DNA of 9,351 bases from an uncultured Litorilinea sp. (GTDB lineage: Bacteria > Chloroflexota > Anaerolineae > Caldilineales > Caldilineaceae), in contig CAMPHP010000078.1 in the NCBI GenBank assembly GCA_946885925.1, forward strand, positions 1-9,351, given 5' to 3'. This document shows, piece by piece, positions 1-5,284 of the stretch. Numbering within the stretch: the stretch's first letter is position 1; the number at the start of each line of letters is the position of its first letter. Both the position numbers and the translations under genes were made by a program. Below the pieces are notes generated by a model that had not been told where the DNA came from, did not search any database, and saw only the letters and a program-made list of their open reading frames with translations.

Positions 1-1
1 T

Positions 2-562
2 GTCGTAGTCTGGGAACCACCCTTTGTGCGGCGCATTGTGGAAAAGCCCAAACCGTCCGAGGCTCCTTCCAACATCTCAAGCTTGCCCCTCTATGTCTTT
101 GCACCCGCCATCTTAGATCTGCTCCCTTTGGTTCAAAAATCGGCGCGGGGCGAGTATGAGTTACAAGATGCAATTCAACTACTGATTGAACAAACAGGGC
201 GTGTCGGCGGCGTGATCACCGAATCACGCCAGCAAGTAACCAATGCCGCCGATCTACTGGCACTCAATTTGCATTACCTGGATGAAATGCCGCAGCGGAT
301 AGACTCCGGTTCTCAACTGCCCCACGACGTGCAATTGGTTGCACCTGTCGTGATCGAAGCATGCGTAGAAATCGGCCCTGGCTGCACCATTGGTCCCCAT
401 GTCTATGTAGAACGGAACGCACGTATTGGTGCGAGCACTCAAATTGCGAATGCACTGCTTTTGCGTGGCGCGGAAGTACCGGCTGGACAACAGCTTAACA
501 ATGAAGTCATTGCGCCTTTACCGGCGCTTGCTGCCAAATCCAATCTAGATACAAGATTTTAG
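2..562 (+). CDS. Sugar-phosphate nucleotidyltransferase, C-terminal part (5' end outside window)
   Basis: The frame is open from base 2, so the internal GTG at 26 is not the real start and the gene begins upstream of the window. The visible 186 residues begin at V-V-V-W-E-P-P and soon reach an EKP motif followed by a P-S-N-I segment and GEYELQDAI. This is the pattern of the C-terminal half of the nucleotidyltransferase (RmlA/GlmU-like) catalytic domain, which makes NDP-sugars from NTP and a sugar 1-phosphate. The last third has hexapeptide-type repeats (VVIEACVEIGPGCTIGPHVY and following), a left-handed beta-helix as in GlmU-like or two-domain glucose-1-phosphate thymidylyltransferases. The usual W-x-D-x-G-T-P-x-D-L motif is replaced by Q-V-T-N-A-A-D-L-L-A-L-N. 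The exact nucleotide and sugar specificity cannot be told, because the N-terminal NTP-binding loop is missing. The TAG stop lies inside a tandem duplication that probably shortened the protein (see repeat at 547). Confidence 0.85.
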   Translation, partial: VVVWEPPFVRRIVEKPKPSEAPSNISSLPLYVFAPAILDLLPLVQKSARGEYELQDAIQLLIEQTGRVGGVITESRQQVTNAADLLALNLHYLDEMPQRIDSGSQLPHDVQLVAPVVIEACVEIGPGCTIGPHVYVERNARIGASTQIANALLLRGAEVPAGQQLNNEVIAPLPALAAKSNLDTRF

Positions 563-574
563 ATACAAGATTCT
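547..574 (+). repeat. 14-bp direct tandem duplication, two copies, at the stop codon of the nucleotidyltransferase
   Basis: Positions 547-560 read AGATACAAGATTTT and 561-574 read AGATACAAGATTCT, identical at 13 of 14 bases and directly abutting. The TAG stop (560-562) is formed across the junction. If one copy is removed on paper, the frame continues for seven more codons (L-R-Q-L-E-T-R) and ends at TAA 595-597, one base before the ATG at 599. The duplication therefore looks like a recent slippage event that moved the stop. Confidence 0.9.
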
Positions 575-598
575 TAAGACAGCTAGAAACGAGATAAG

Positions 599-1411
599 AT
601 GGTACGCAAAGTATTGCTGACCGGCGCGGGAGGACGCATCGGCACGACGTTTCGCGCGTTTGTTGGAGACCGTTACGATCTGCGCTTGGTGGATCGCGAT
701 GCCAGCAAGATTGGGGAGGCTGGCAACTTCCCGGTGATCGAAGCAGATCTCTCTGACCTGGATACTTGCCAACAAGTCTGTGCAGGAATTGATACGGTCG
801 TGCATCTTGCTGGTGACCCATCCCCCAGCGCCGATTTCTATGGATCGCTGCTAGACAACAACATCAAGTCGGTCTACAACATCTTTCGTGCTGCCAAGGA
901 TCAAGGCTGTCGCCGCGTCATCTTTGCCAGCACCATCCAGGTCATTGAAGGCTATCCGCTCGATGTCCAGGCGCACCCGGAAATGCCCATGAAGCCGATG
1001 AATATGTATGCAGTGAGCAAAGCTTTTGGCGAAGCCACTGCCCATTATTTTGCCCATGCAGAAGGGCTTTCGAGCATTGCCGTGCGTATCGGTGGGTTTG
1101 AGGGCAACGCGGGCAACAACCCGCCGAACAAACCCTCTGCACGCAACCTAAGTGCCTTTGTTTCCAAGCGTGATCTAAGCCATCTCTTTGTTCAATGTAT
1201 CGAGGTGGAGGATCTTCAATTCGCAATTGTCCAAGCTGTGTCGGATAACCGCTTTAAGCGTATGGACATCACCAGCACGCGCGCCCAGGTAAATTACCAG
1301 CCGCAAGATGATGCATTCGAGAAGTTTGGAATCGGGCTGCAGGATACGGATCGATGGCGGCTCGAATACAATCGTGGAGAAAGAATTCGCAAAGAAGGAG
1401 AGAGGCAGTGA
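599..1411 (+). CDS. NAD-dependent epimerase/dehydratase family (extended SDR), uronate-dehydrogenase-like
   Basis: This is a soluble 270-residue protein, the size expected for bacterial uronate dehydrogenases, which oxidise galacturonate or glucuronate to the aldarolactone with NAD+. The Rossmann dinucleotide motif G-A-G-G-R-I-G (residues 9-15, GxxGxxG) is at the N-terminus, D-R-D near 32-34 suits NAD rather than NADP, and A-D-L lies around 50. The catalytic set is S111-T112 in F-A-S-T and Y137-x-x-x-K141 in M-Y-A-V-S-K. A downstream R-N-L-S-A-F-V-S-K-R-D-L stretch (R182) resembles the substrate-carboxylate arginine region of Agrobacterium Udh as I remember it. The Asn-His pair that follows the catalytic serine there is Ile-Gln here, so the substrate may differ. 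The ATG has only a weak GAGA at 591-594 in front. The stop overlaps the GTG of the next gene, which indicates translational coupling. Alternative: another sugar SDR such as an NDP-sugar epimerase, but the length and C-terminus favour the Udh group. Confidence 0.78.
   Translation: MVRKVLLTGAGGRIGTTFRAFVGDRYDLRLVDRDASKIGEAGNFPVIEADLSDLDTCQQVCAGIDTVVHLAGDPSPSADFYGSLLDNNIKSVYNIFRAAKDQGCRRVIFASTIQVIEGYPLDVQAHPEMPMKPMNMYAVSKAFGEATAHYFAHAEGLSSIAVRIGGFEGNAGNNPPNKPSARNLSAFVSKRDLSHLFVQCIEVEDLQFAIVQAVSDNRFKRMDITSTRAQVNYQPQDDAFEKFGIGLQDTDRWRLEYNRGERIRKEGERQ
1396..1400 (+). promoter_or_regulatory. Ribosome binding site that fixes the GTG start at 1408
   Basis: AGGAG, within AAGAAGGAGAG, sits 7 bases before GTG 1408. 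An in-frame ATG at 1354 would add 18 very basic residues encoded entirely inside the upstream SDR and has no comparable site, so GTG 1408 is preferred. Confidence 0.8.
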
Positions 1412-2439
1412 CCGAAGCAAAACCTATCCGCTTTGCAGTAATCGGTATGGACCACCCCCACATTTATGGGCAAACCCAACTGCTCCTGGACGCGGGTGCT
1501 GAACTTGTCAGTTACTACGGCGAGGATCCCGAATTGCAGCAGCAATTTGGCAAAGCTTTTCCCCAGGCCAAGCTGGCGCGCGATGCGGACGAAATTCTGG
1601 AAGACCCGAGCATCGACCTGATCGTCAGTGCTGCCGTTCCAAGCGAAAGATCCACGATTGGCGTGCTCGCCATGCAGCATGGCAAGGACTTCCTCAGCGA
1701 TAAACCGGCCTTTACTACCCTGGACCAGTTGGCGTTAGCACGCCAAGTACAAGCCGAAACCGGACGCATCTATGCCGTTGACTATGGCGAGCGGCTCGAA
1801 AACCGCGCCACAGTCAAAGCCGCGGAGCTAGTACGCGCGGGTGAGATTGGTGAGGTCGTCAATACGGTTGGCCTGGGGCCGCACCGGGCGCGCTTCCATA
1901 CCCGGCCACCTTGGTTCTATATACGCGAGAAATTCGGTGGTATTCTCATTGATATTGCGTCGCACCAAATTGACCAATTCCTCTACTTCACCCAGGCAGA
2001 CGAGGTAGAGATCGTCGCATCGAGTGCCGCCAATTTCCACCACCCGCAGTATCCTGAGTTTGAAGATTTTGGCGAGATTTTGCTACGTACCCCTGCCGCC
2101 ACTGGCTATATTCGCGTCGATTGGTTTACGCCCGAAGGACTGGACACTTGGGGCGATACACGGCTAACGGTTATCGGTACAGATGGGTATGTTGAGGTAC
2201 GCAAGAATATTGACATTGCCGGGCGTCCTGGAGGCGACCATTTATTCCTGGTGAATCAAAAGGAGACGCGTTACATCAACTGCCAAGATGTCGAACTCCC
2301 CTTTGGTCGCCAGTTGCTAGACGACATCCGCAATCGCACCGAGACTGCCATACCCCAGGCGCATGTGTTCCGCGTCATGGAACTGGCACTACAAGCGCAA
2401 GCCAAAGCAGCCCGCCTGGGCTATCTGCAAGGAACCTAA
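1408..2439 (+). CDS. Gfo/Idh/MocA family oxidoreductase (HPH-type N-terminus)
   Basis: A 343-residue, probably cytoplasmic, NAD(P)-dependent oxidoreductase of the glucose-fructose oxidoreductase / inositol dehydrogenase family. The N-terminal Rossmann strand is F-A-V-I-G-M-D-H-P-H-I-Y-G (9-21), so the canonical GxGxxG is replaced by G-M-D-H-P-H, a variant I associate with a subgroup of this family. The EKP-type motif is S-D-K-P (97-100), carrying the conserved lysine K99. The C-terminal domain holds G-G-I-L-I-D-I-A-S-H-Q-I-D (178-189), matching the family's D-x-x-x-H signature with D182 and H186, the presumed proton-transfer pair. Expected reaction: reversible oxidation of a hydroxyl on a sugar, sugar acid or cyclitol, with the substrate unknown. 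It starts with GTG, overlapping the SDR stop by 4 bases, so the two are coupled. The family's usual length is 330-390, so the protein looks complete. The loss of the glycine motif could mean altered cofactor binding. Confidence 0.85.
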   Translation: MTEAKPIRFAVIGMDHPHIYGQTQLLLDAGAELVSYYGEDPELQQQFGKAFPQAKLARDADEILEDPSIDLIVSAAVPSERSTIGVLAMQHGKDFLSDKPAFTTLDQLALARQVQAETGRIYAVDYGERLENRATVKAAELVRAGEIGEVVNTVGLGPHRARFHTRPPWFYIREKFGGILIDIASHQIDQFLYFTQADEVEIVASSAANFHHPQYPEFEDFGEILLRTPAATGYIRVDWFTPEGLDTWGDTRLTVIGTDGYVEVRKNIDIAGRPGGDHLFLVNQKETRYINCQDVELPFGRQLLDDIRNRTETAIPQAHVFRVMELALQAQAKAARLGYLQGT

Positions 2440-2505
2440 ACAGAAAACATATCGAACTGATACGTGTGTGCTTATCCGGCTTGCCACCCGTCTCAAGCTC
2501 GAATC

Positions 2506-2514
2506 AAAAAGGAG
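2506..2514 (+). promoter_or_regulatory. Ribosome binding site that fixes the ATG start at 2520
   Basis: AAAAAGGAG ends 5 bases before ATG 2520. It supports that start over an in-frame ATG at 2466, whose extra 18 residues run straight through this site and do not look like the family N-terminus. Confidence 0.8.
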
Positions 2515-2519
2515 AAATC

Positions 2520-3461
2520 ATGACCATTGAAACACCCGCCTTGTTAGAGGCACTGAACAACGTAACTGCTATCCCCATTATCCCTTTCCGCAATGGGGCA
2601 ATTGATTATGACGCCCATGCCATGAATGTCGCCTATCTCATGCGTAACAATACGCTGGAAGGCAACCGCCCGCGTGTCGTATCCGTTGCAGGCACAAGCT
2701 TGATTCACCATGTAGAGCCAGAGGAGCAAACACGCATCTTTGACGTGACGGGACAGGTCATGGGCAAAGAAGGGGTGTTGATGTCGGCCATTGTGCCAAA
2801 TCCAATCAAGACCGCAGGCAAATTGATCGAGGAGCAATCCAAGCTCAACCGCCCACCCGATGTCTATTTGATCATGCCCCTGTCGGGAACCTTTAGCCCC
2901 GAAGGTGTCTATGATCATTTTATGGATTTTGGTGCGCGCTATGGCGAGGAACTTGGTGCGCGCTTCATCTACTACCATCGCCAAGCACGCGATACAGAGT
3001 CGGTGGTACGCTTGCTCAACGACTCACCCCACTTCATCGGCGTGAAGATAGGAACCAGCGAAGCCGATGTCAAACCGATGATTGAAGGCGTAGGCGACAA
3101 TGCCATGGTTATTTGGGGAATTGGCGACCGCAGCACCAAAGCCGCCGAACAAGGGGCCAAAGGTCACACGTCCGGCATTGCCGTGCTCTATGCCAAGGCC
3201 AGCGATGCCATCAACAACGCTCAACGCCAGGGCGACTTTGCCGCAGCCAAGCAAGTCGAGGCACAAATTGACGAGATCGAAGAGATCCGTTTTATGAATG
3301 GTCGCGCCTATAACTATTCGGCAGTCGTAGAAGCCATGCAGCAGAGTGGCTTTGACGACATTGATGCCGGTGATGGCTCTGGCCCCTTCAACCCACCCGT
3401 TCCCCAGGAAGTGGCAGAACGAATAGGCCGGGCCATTGAGGGCTTAGAGCAGTATCACTAG
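2520..3461 (+). CDS. Dihydrodipicolinate synthase / N-acetylneuraminate lyase (DapA) family lyase
   Basis: A 313-residue (beta/alpha)8-barrel class I aldolase-type protein. It begins with the family pattern V-T-A-I-P-I-I-P-F-R-N-G-A-I-D and a V-S-V-A-G-T-S segment. It has Y151-Y152 in F-I-Y-Y-H-R, and the Schiff-base lysine is K176 in F-I-G-V-K-I-G-T-S. Members act on pyruvate-derived 2-keto acids: DapA, NanA, 2-keto-3-deoxygluconate aldolase, and 5-dehydro-4-deoxyglucarate dehydratase (KdgD). Next to a uronate-dehydrogenase-like SDR and an enolase-superfamily protein, a role in cleaving or decarboxylating a 2-keto-3-deoxy sugar acid is the reasonable inference. The usual G-T-T-G-E loop, which contacts the substrate carboxylate, is G-T-S-L-I here, so the specificity is not that of true DapA. 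It lies 80 bases after the Gfo gene with its own strong ribosome binding site. The following palindrome may end this transcription unit. Confidence 0.85.
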   Translation: MTIETPALLEALNNVTAIPIIPFRNGAIDYDAHAMNVAYLMRNNTLEGNRPRVVSVAGTSLIHHVEPEEQTRIFDVTGQVMGKEGVLMSAIVPNPIKTAGKLIEEQSKLNRPPDVYLIMPLSGTFSPEGVYDHFMDFGARYGEELGARFIYYHRQARDTESVVRLLNDSPHFIGVKIGTSEADVKPMIEGVGDNAMVIWGIGDRSTKAAEQGAKGHTSGIAVLYAKASDAINNAQRQGDFAAAKQVEAQIDEIEEIRFMNGRAYNYSAVVEAMQQSGFDDIDAGDGSGPFNPPVPQEVAERIGRAIEGLEQYH

Positions 3462-3468
3462 TCTAGCG

Positions 3469-3547
3469 TGTCATTCCGACGCAGGAGGAATCCCCTTTGA
3501 TCATGCCCGTACATCCAGGGGATTCCTCCCTCGGGCGCGGAATGACA
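3469..3547. repeat. Large imperfect palindrome between convergent genes (dispersed REP/MITE-like element or bidirectional terminator)
   Basis: The outer arms TGTCATTCCG (3469-3478) and CGGAATGACA (3538-3547) are perfect reverse complements. The inner arms GGAGGAATCCCCT (3484-3496) and AGGGGATTCCTCC (3517-3529) are also perfect over 13 bases. Unpaired ACGCA and CTCGGGCG lie between the arms and the loop is 20 bases. The element starts 7 bases after the stop of the lyase and ends 6 bases before the stop of the minus-strand gene. TCATTCCG/GAGGAATC palindromes of this style are known to me as dispersed intergenic repeats in several bacterial genomes. There is no T-run on either side, so a classical intrinsic terminator is not shown, though RNA from both strands would fold into a strong hairpin. 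Confidence 0.85.
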
Positions 3548-3553
3548 GAAGGC

Positions 3554-3853
3554 TTACCCTTGAGGATAACGCATTTTCTCGCGCACAAAGACGATCATAA
3601 AGACCAAGTACGTCACGAAGCCGAGAACGCCAAAGGTTTGGGCAACAGTCACCCCAATGTATTTCATAGCAAGAGCGGCTAAGCCAATCCAAGCCCAGGT
3701 CAGCGCATGGAACCAGCGCAACACAAATTGCTGCCAAGCTGTGCGCTCTCCTGTGCGCGGCGGGCGCGGCCAGTAAATGGTATAGGCACCTGCCACCACA
3801 AAACAAAGCATTGCCCACATCTCAACAGGTAGGCCCATAAGGGTACTCTGCAT
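3554..3853 (-). CDS. Small three-helix membrane protein, function unknown
   Basis: I do not recognise the family. The 99 residues contain three clear hydrophobic stretches: about 9-27 (M-W-A-M-L-C-F-V-V-A), 47-66 (rich in Trp and Ala: W-F-H-A-L-T-W-A-W-I-G) and 70-92 (F-G-V-L-G-F-V-T-Y-L-V-F-M-I-V-F-V). The basic residues (R30, R33, R37, R46 and R91, K93, R95) lie in the first loop and at the C-terminus. By the positive-inside rule this puts the first loop and the C-terminus in the cytoplasm and the N-terminus outside. An AAGGAGAG site (3861-3868 on the plus strand) lies 7 bases before the ATG, which strongly supports translation. It is the only gene against the direction of the locus, divergent from the enolase-family gene and convergent with the lyase. 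No enzymatic residues are apparent; it may be a small transporter subunit or an unrelated passenger gene. Confidence 0.7.
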   Translation of the reverse strand: MQSTLMGLPVEMWAMLCFVVAGAYTIYWPRPPRTGERTAWQQFVLRWFHALTWAWIGLAALAMKYIGVTVAQTFGVLGFVTYLVFMIVFVREKMRYPQG

Positions 3854-3860
3854 CTACATT

Positions 3861-3868
3861 CTCTCCTT
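3861..3868 (-). promoter_or_regulatory. Ribosome binding site of the minus-strand membrane protein
   Basis: Read on the minus strand this is AAGGAGAG, 7 bases before the ATG at 3853-3851. It is the main reason for accepting this small ORF as a gene. Confidence 0.75.
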
Positions 3869-3870
3869 GC

Positions 3871-3904
3871 GTTTTCTTAGTACGTTTTCTTAGTACGTTT
3901 TCTT
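3871..3904 (+). repeat. 13-bp direct tandem repeat, 2.6 copies, in the divergent intergenic region
   Basis: GTTTTCTTAGTAC occurs at 3871-3883 and again, identical, at 3884-3896, followed by GTTTTCTT at 3897-3904. It lies just upstream of the minus-strand gene's ribosome binding site, so it would be in that gene's leader or promoter. It is the second of three such short duplications in the window. Confidence 0.9.
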
Positions 3905-3919
3905 GATCCGGTTCCGTAA

Positions 3920-3948
3920 TTCGTTTTATCTTTGGGGCGTAGTATAGT
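3920..3948 (+). promoter_or_regulatory. Weak candidate sigma-70-type promoter for the enolase-family gene
   Basis: TATAGT at 3943-3948 matches 5 of 6 bases of the -10 consensus, and TTCGTT lies 17 bases upstream as a poor -35 match. It would give a leader of roughly 80 bases before ATG 4033. A promoter is expected here because the genes on either side diverge, but this particular match is weak; TTGATC (3903-3908) with TTATCT 17 bases on is an alternative. Confidence 0.2.
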
Positions 3949-4032
3949 CGGGGGCCAGTAGAGTGCAAAGCCCAGGCCCACACGCAAATCAATTGAGTCC
4001 ATAGCGCCATCGTATCCGAGCAAAGGTCCATC

Positions 4033-5208
4033 ATGAAGATTGAGAATGTTGATTTCTTCTATCTCTCCATGCCAGAGGTGTTAAACATAGGTGACGGTTC
4101 CCAAGATGCCCTTCTGGTGCGTGTAGAGGCAGGAGGCTATGTCGGATGGGGGGAGTGTGAGGCGGCTCCACTCGTCTCCATCGCCAGCCTGGTTTGCCCC
4201 ATGTCACATAGTGCCTGCAAGCCCGTGCAAATGTCAGTGGTGGGCCAGGAACTCAACGATGTGCGCGATATCTATCGCATCGGTGATCTCGTGCGTGCTG
4301 AGAGTATGGATCTGCTCCAGGCAGACCATACGCTGTCGGGCATTGATATGGCGCTGTGGGACTTGCTGGGCAAAAAGCTGGGCGCACCCGTTTACCAACT
4401 GCTTGGCTATGAACGCGCCCATCCCAAAACACCCTACGCCTCCATGCTCTTTGGCGATACACCCCAAGAAACATTGGAAAAGGGCCGCGAGGCGCGTAAC
4501 AAAGGCTATCGAGCGGCAAAGTTCGGCTGGGGACCCATCGGGCTGGGCACGGTACAGGACGATGCAGACCAATTTATGGCCGCGCGCGAAGGCTTGGGCG
4601 ATGACGGTATTTTGCTGATTGACGCGGGCACAGTCTGGAAGAATGACCTGGAAGCAGCGTCCCTGCGCCTCCCCGCACTCCAGTCATGCCGCGCAACCTG
4701 GCTGGAAGAACCCTTTGTGTCGGGCGCGCTCAAGGAATATGCCGCCCTTGCCGCACAAGCAGGAGAGGTTAAGATGGCCGGTGGCGAGGGCAGCCATAAT
4801 TTCCACATGGCGCAACATATGATTGACTATGCAGGACTCGGCTATGTGCAAATCGACGCGGGACGCATCGGTGGCATCAGCGTTGCCAAAGCCGTTGCAG
4901 ACTATGCGCGCACCAACAACGTCACTTATGTCAATCATACCTTCACATCGCACTTGGCACTGAGCGCATCACTGCAACCCTTTGCCGGCATCGAAAACGA
5001 TGTCATCTGCGAATACCCTGTTGAGCCAAAGCAATTGGCGCTTGACATCACCACCGGGCATCTCTTGCCCGACGCACAGGGTCAAATCAATGTACCAGAG
5101 CGTCCAGGCCTGGGCCTAGAACCCAACACGGCAGGGCTAAAAAGCTACTTGGTGGATACCGAAATCAAGGTCAATGGACAGGTATTGTACCGAACGCCTA
5201 CCCTGTAA
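4033..5208 (+). CDS. Mandelate racemase/muconate lactonizing (enolase superfamily) protein, probable sugar-acid dehydratase or cycloisomerase
   Basis: A 391-residue protein with the two-domain enolase-superfamily layout: an N-terminal capping domain (about 1-125, with G-W-G-E-C-E at 38-43 and S-G-I-D-M-A-L-W-D at 102-110), then a barrel. The visible active-site set is K163 in A-A-K-F-G-W-G-P, metal ligands D197 (L-L-I-D-A-G), E225 (W-L-E-E-P) and E252 (G-G-E-G-S-H-N), the dyad D275 (Q-I-D-A-G-R-I-G-G) with H302 (V-N-H-T-F-T-S-H), and E327 in C-E-Y-P. The D275-H302 spacing of 27 equals that of the mandelate racemase dyad (D270-H297). The second lysine of the usual K-x-K is glycine (G165), so His-Asp should be the base, as in some acid-sugar dehydratases. 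Expected chemistry is Mg2+-dependent removal of a carboxylate alpha-proton with loss of water or lactone opening, giving a 2-keto-3-deoxy acid for the nearby lyase. An AAAGG (4022-4026) precedes the ATG. Confidence 0.85.
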   Translation: MKIENVDFFYLSMPEVLNIGDGSQDALLVRVEAGGYVGWGECEAAPLVSIASLVCPMSHSACKPVQMSVVGQELNDVRDIYRIGDLVRAESMDLLQADHTLSGIDMALWDLLGKKLGAPVYQLLGYERAHPKTPYASMLFGDTPQETLEKGREARNKGYRAAKFGWGPIGLGTVQDDADQFMAAREGLGDDGILLIDAGTVWKNDLEAASLRLPALQSCRATWLEEPFVSGALKEYAALAAQAGEVKMAGGEGSHNFHMAQHMIDYAGLGYVQIDAGRIGGISVAKAVADYARTNNVTYVNHTFTSHLALSASLQPFAGIENDVICEYPVEPKQLALDITTGHLLPDAQGQINVPERPGLGLEPNTAGLKSYLVDTEIKVNGQVLYRTPTL

Positions 5209-5253
5209 TGATAAGACGCGTGATGATAAGACGCGTAGATGATAAGACACGTG
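5208..5253 (+). repeat. 15/16-bp direct tandem repeat, three copies, starting at the stop codon of the enolase-family gene
   Basis: ATGATAAGACGCGTG (5208-5222), ATGATAAGACGCGTAG (5223-5238) and ATGATAAGACACGTG (5239-5253) follow one another directly. The first A is the last base of the TAA stop. Read in the frame of the upstream gene this produces a run of stops: TAA, TGA, TAA, then TGA, TGA, TAA, then TAG. It fills most of the 76-base gap before the ABC transporter gene. Confidence 0.9.
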
Positions 5254-5284
5254 ATGAACAGATGCTGATAGCAAGGATGAAGTC

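Noticed and set aside
254..1226. Antisense ORFs of about 60 to 100 codons on the minus strand opposite the nucleotidyltransferase and SDR
   Set aside because: They lie entirely opposite well-supported coding sequence, have no recognisable motifs or ribosome binding sites, and have atypical composition rich in His, Arg and Cys.
1354..1407. Upstream in-frame ATG for the first Gfo/Idh/MocA gene
   Set aside because: It would add 18 highly basic residues encoded wholly within the SDR gene, without a ribosome binding site, while GTG 1408 has AAGGAG at the right distance and gives a family-like N-terminus.
2466..2519. Upstream in-frame ATG for the DapA-family lyase
   Set aside because: The extra residues translate the intergenic spacer and its ribosome binding site. 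ATG 2520 follows a strong AAAAAGGAG.
3469..3547. Intrinsic (rho-independent) terminator as the firm call for the palindrome
   Set aside because: No T-run follows either arm, so only a hairpin is shown. It is reported as a repeat with a possible terminator role.
3822..4034. Minus-strand ORF of 70 codons beginning with ATGATG and overlapping the start of the enolase-family gene
   Set aside because: It has no ribosome binding site, its 3' half runs through the 13-base tandem repeat, and it overlaps the start of the better supported 99-residue gene out of frame. Its W-and-L-rich start is suggestive, but not enough.
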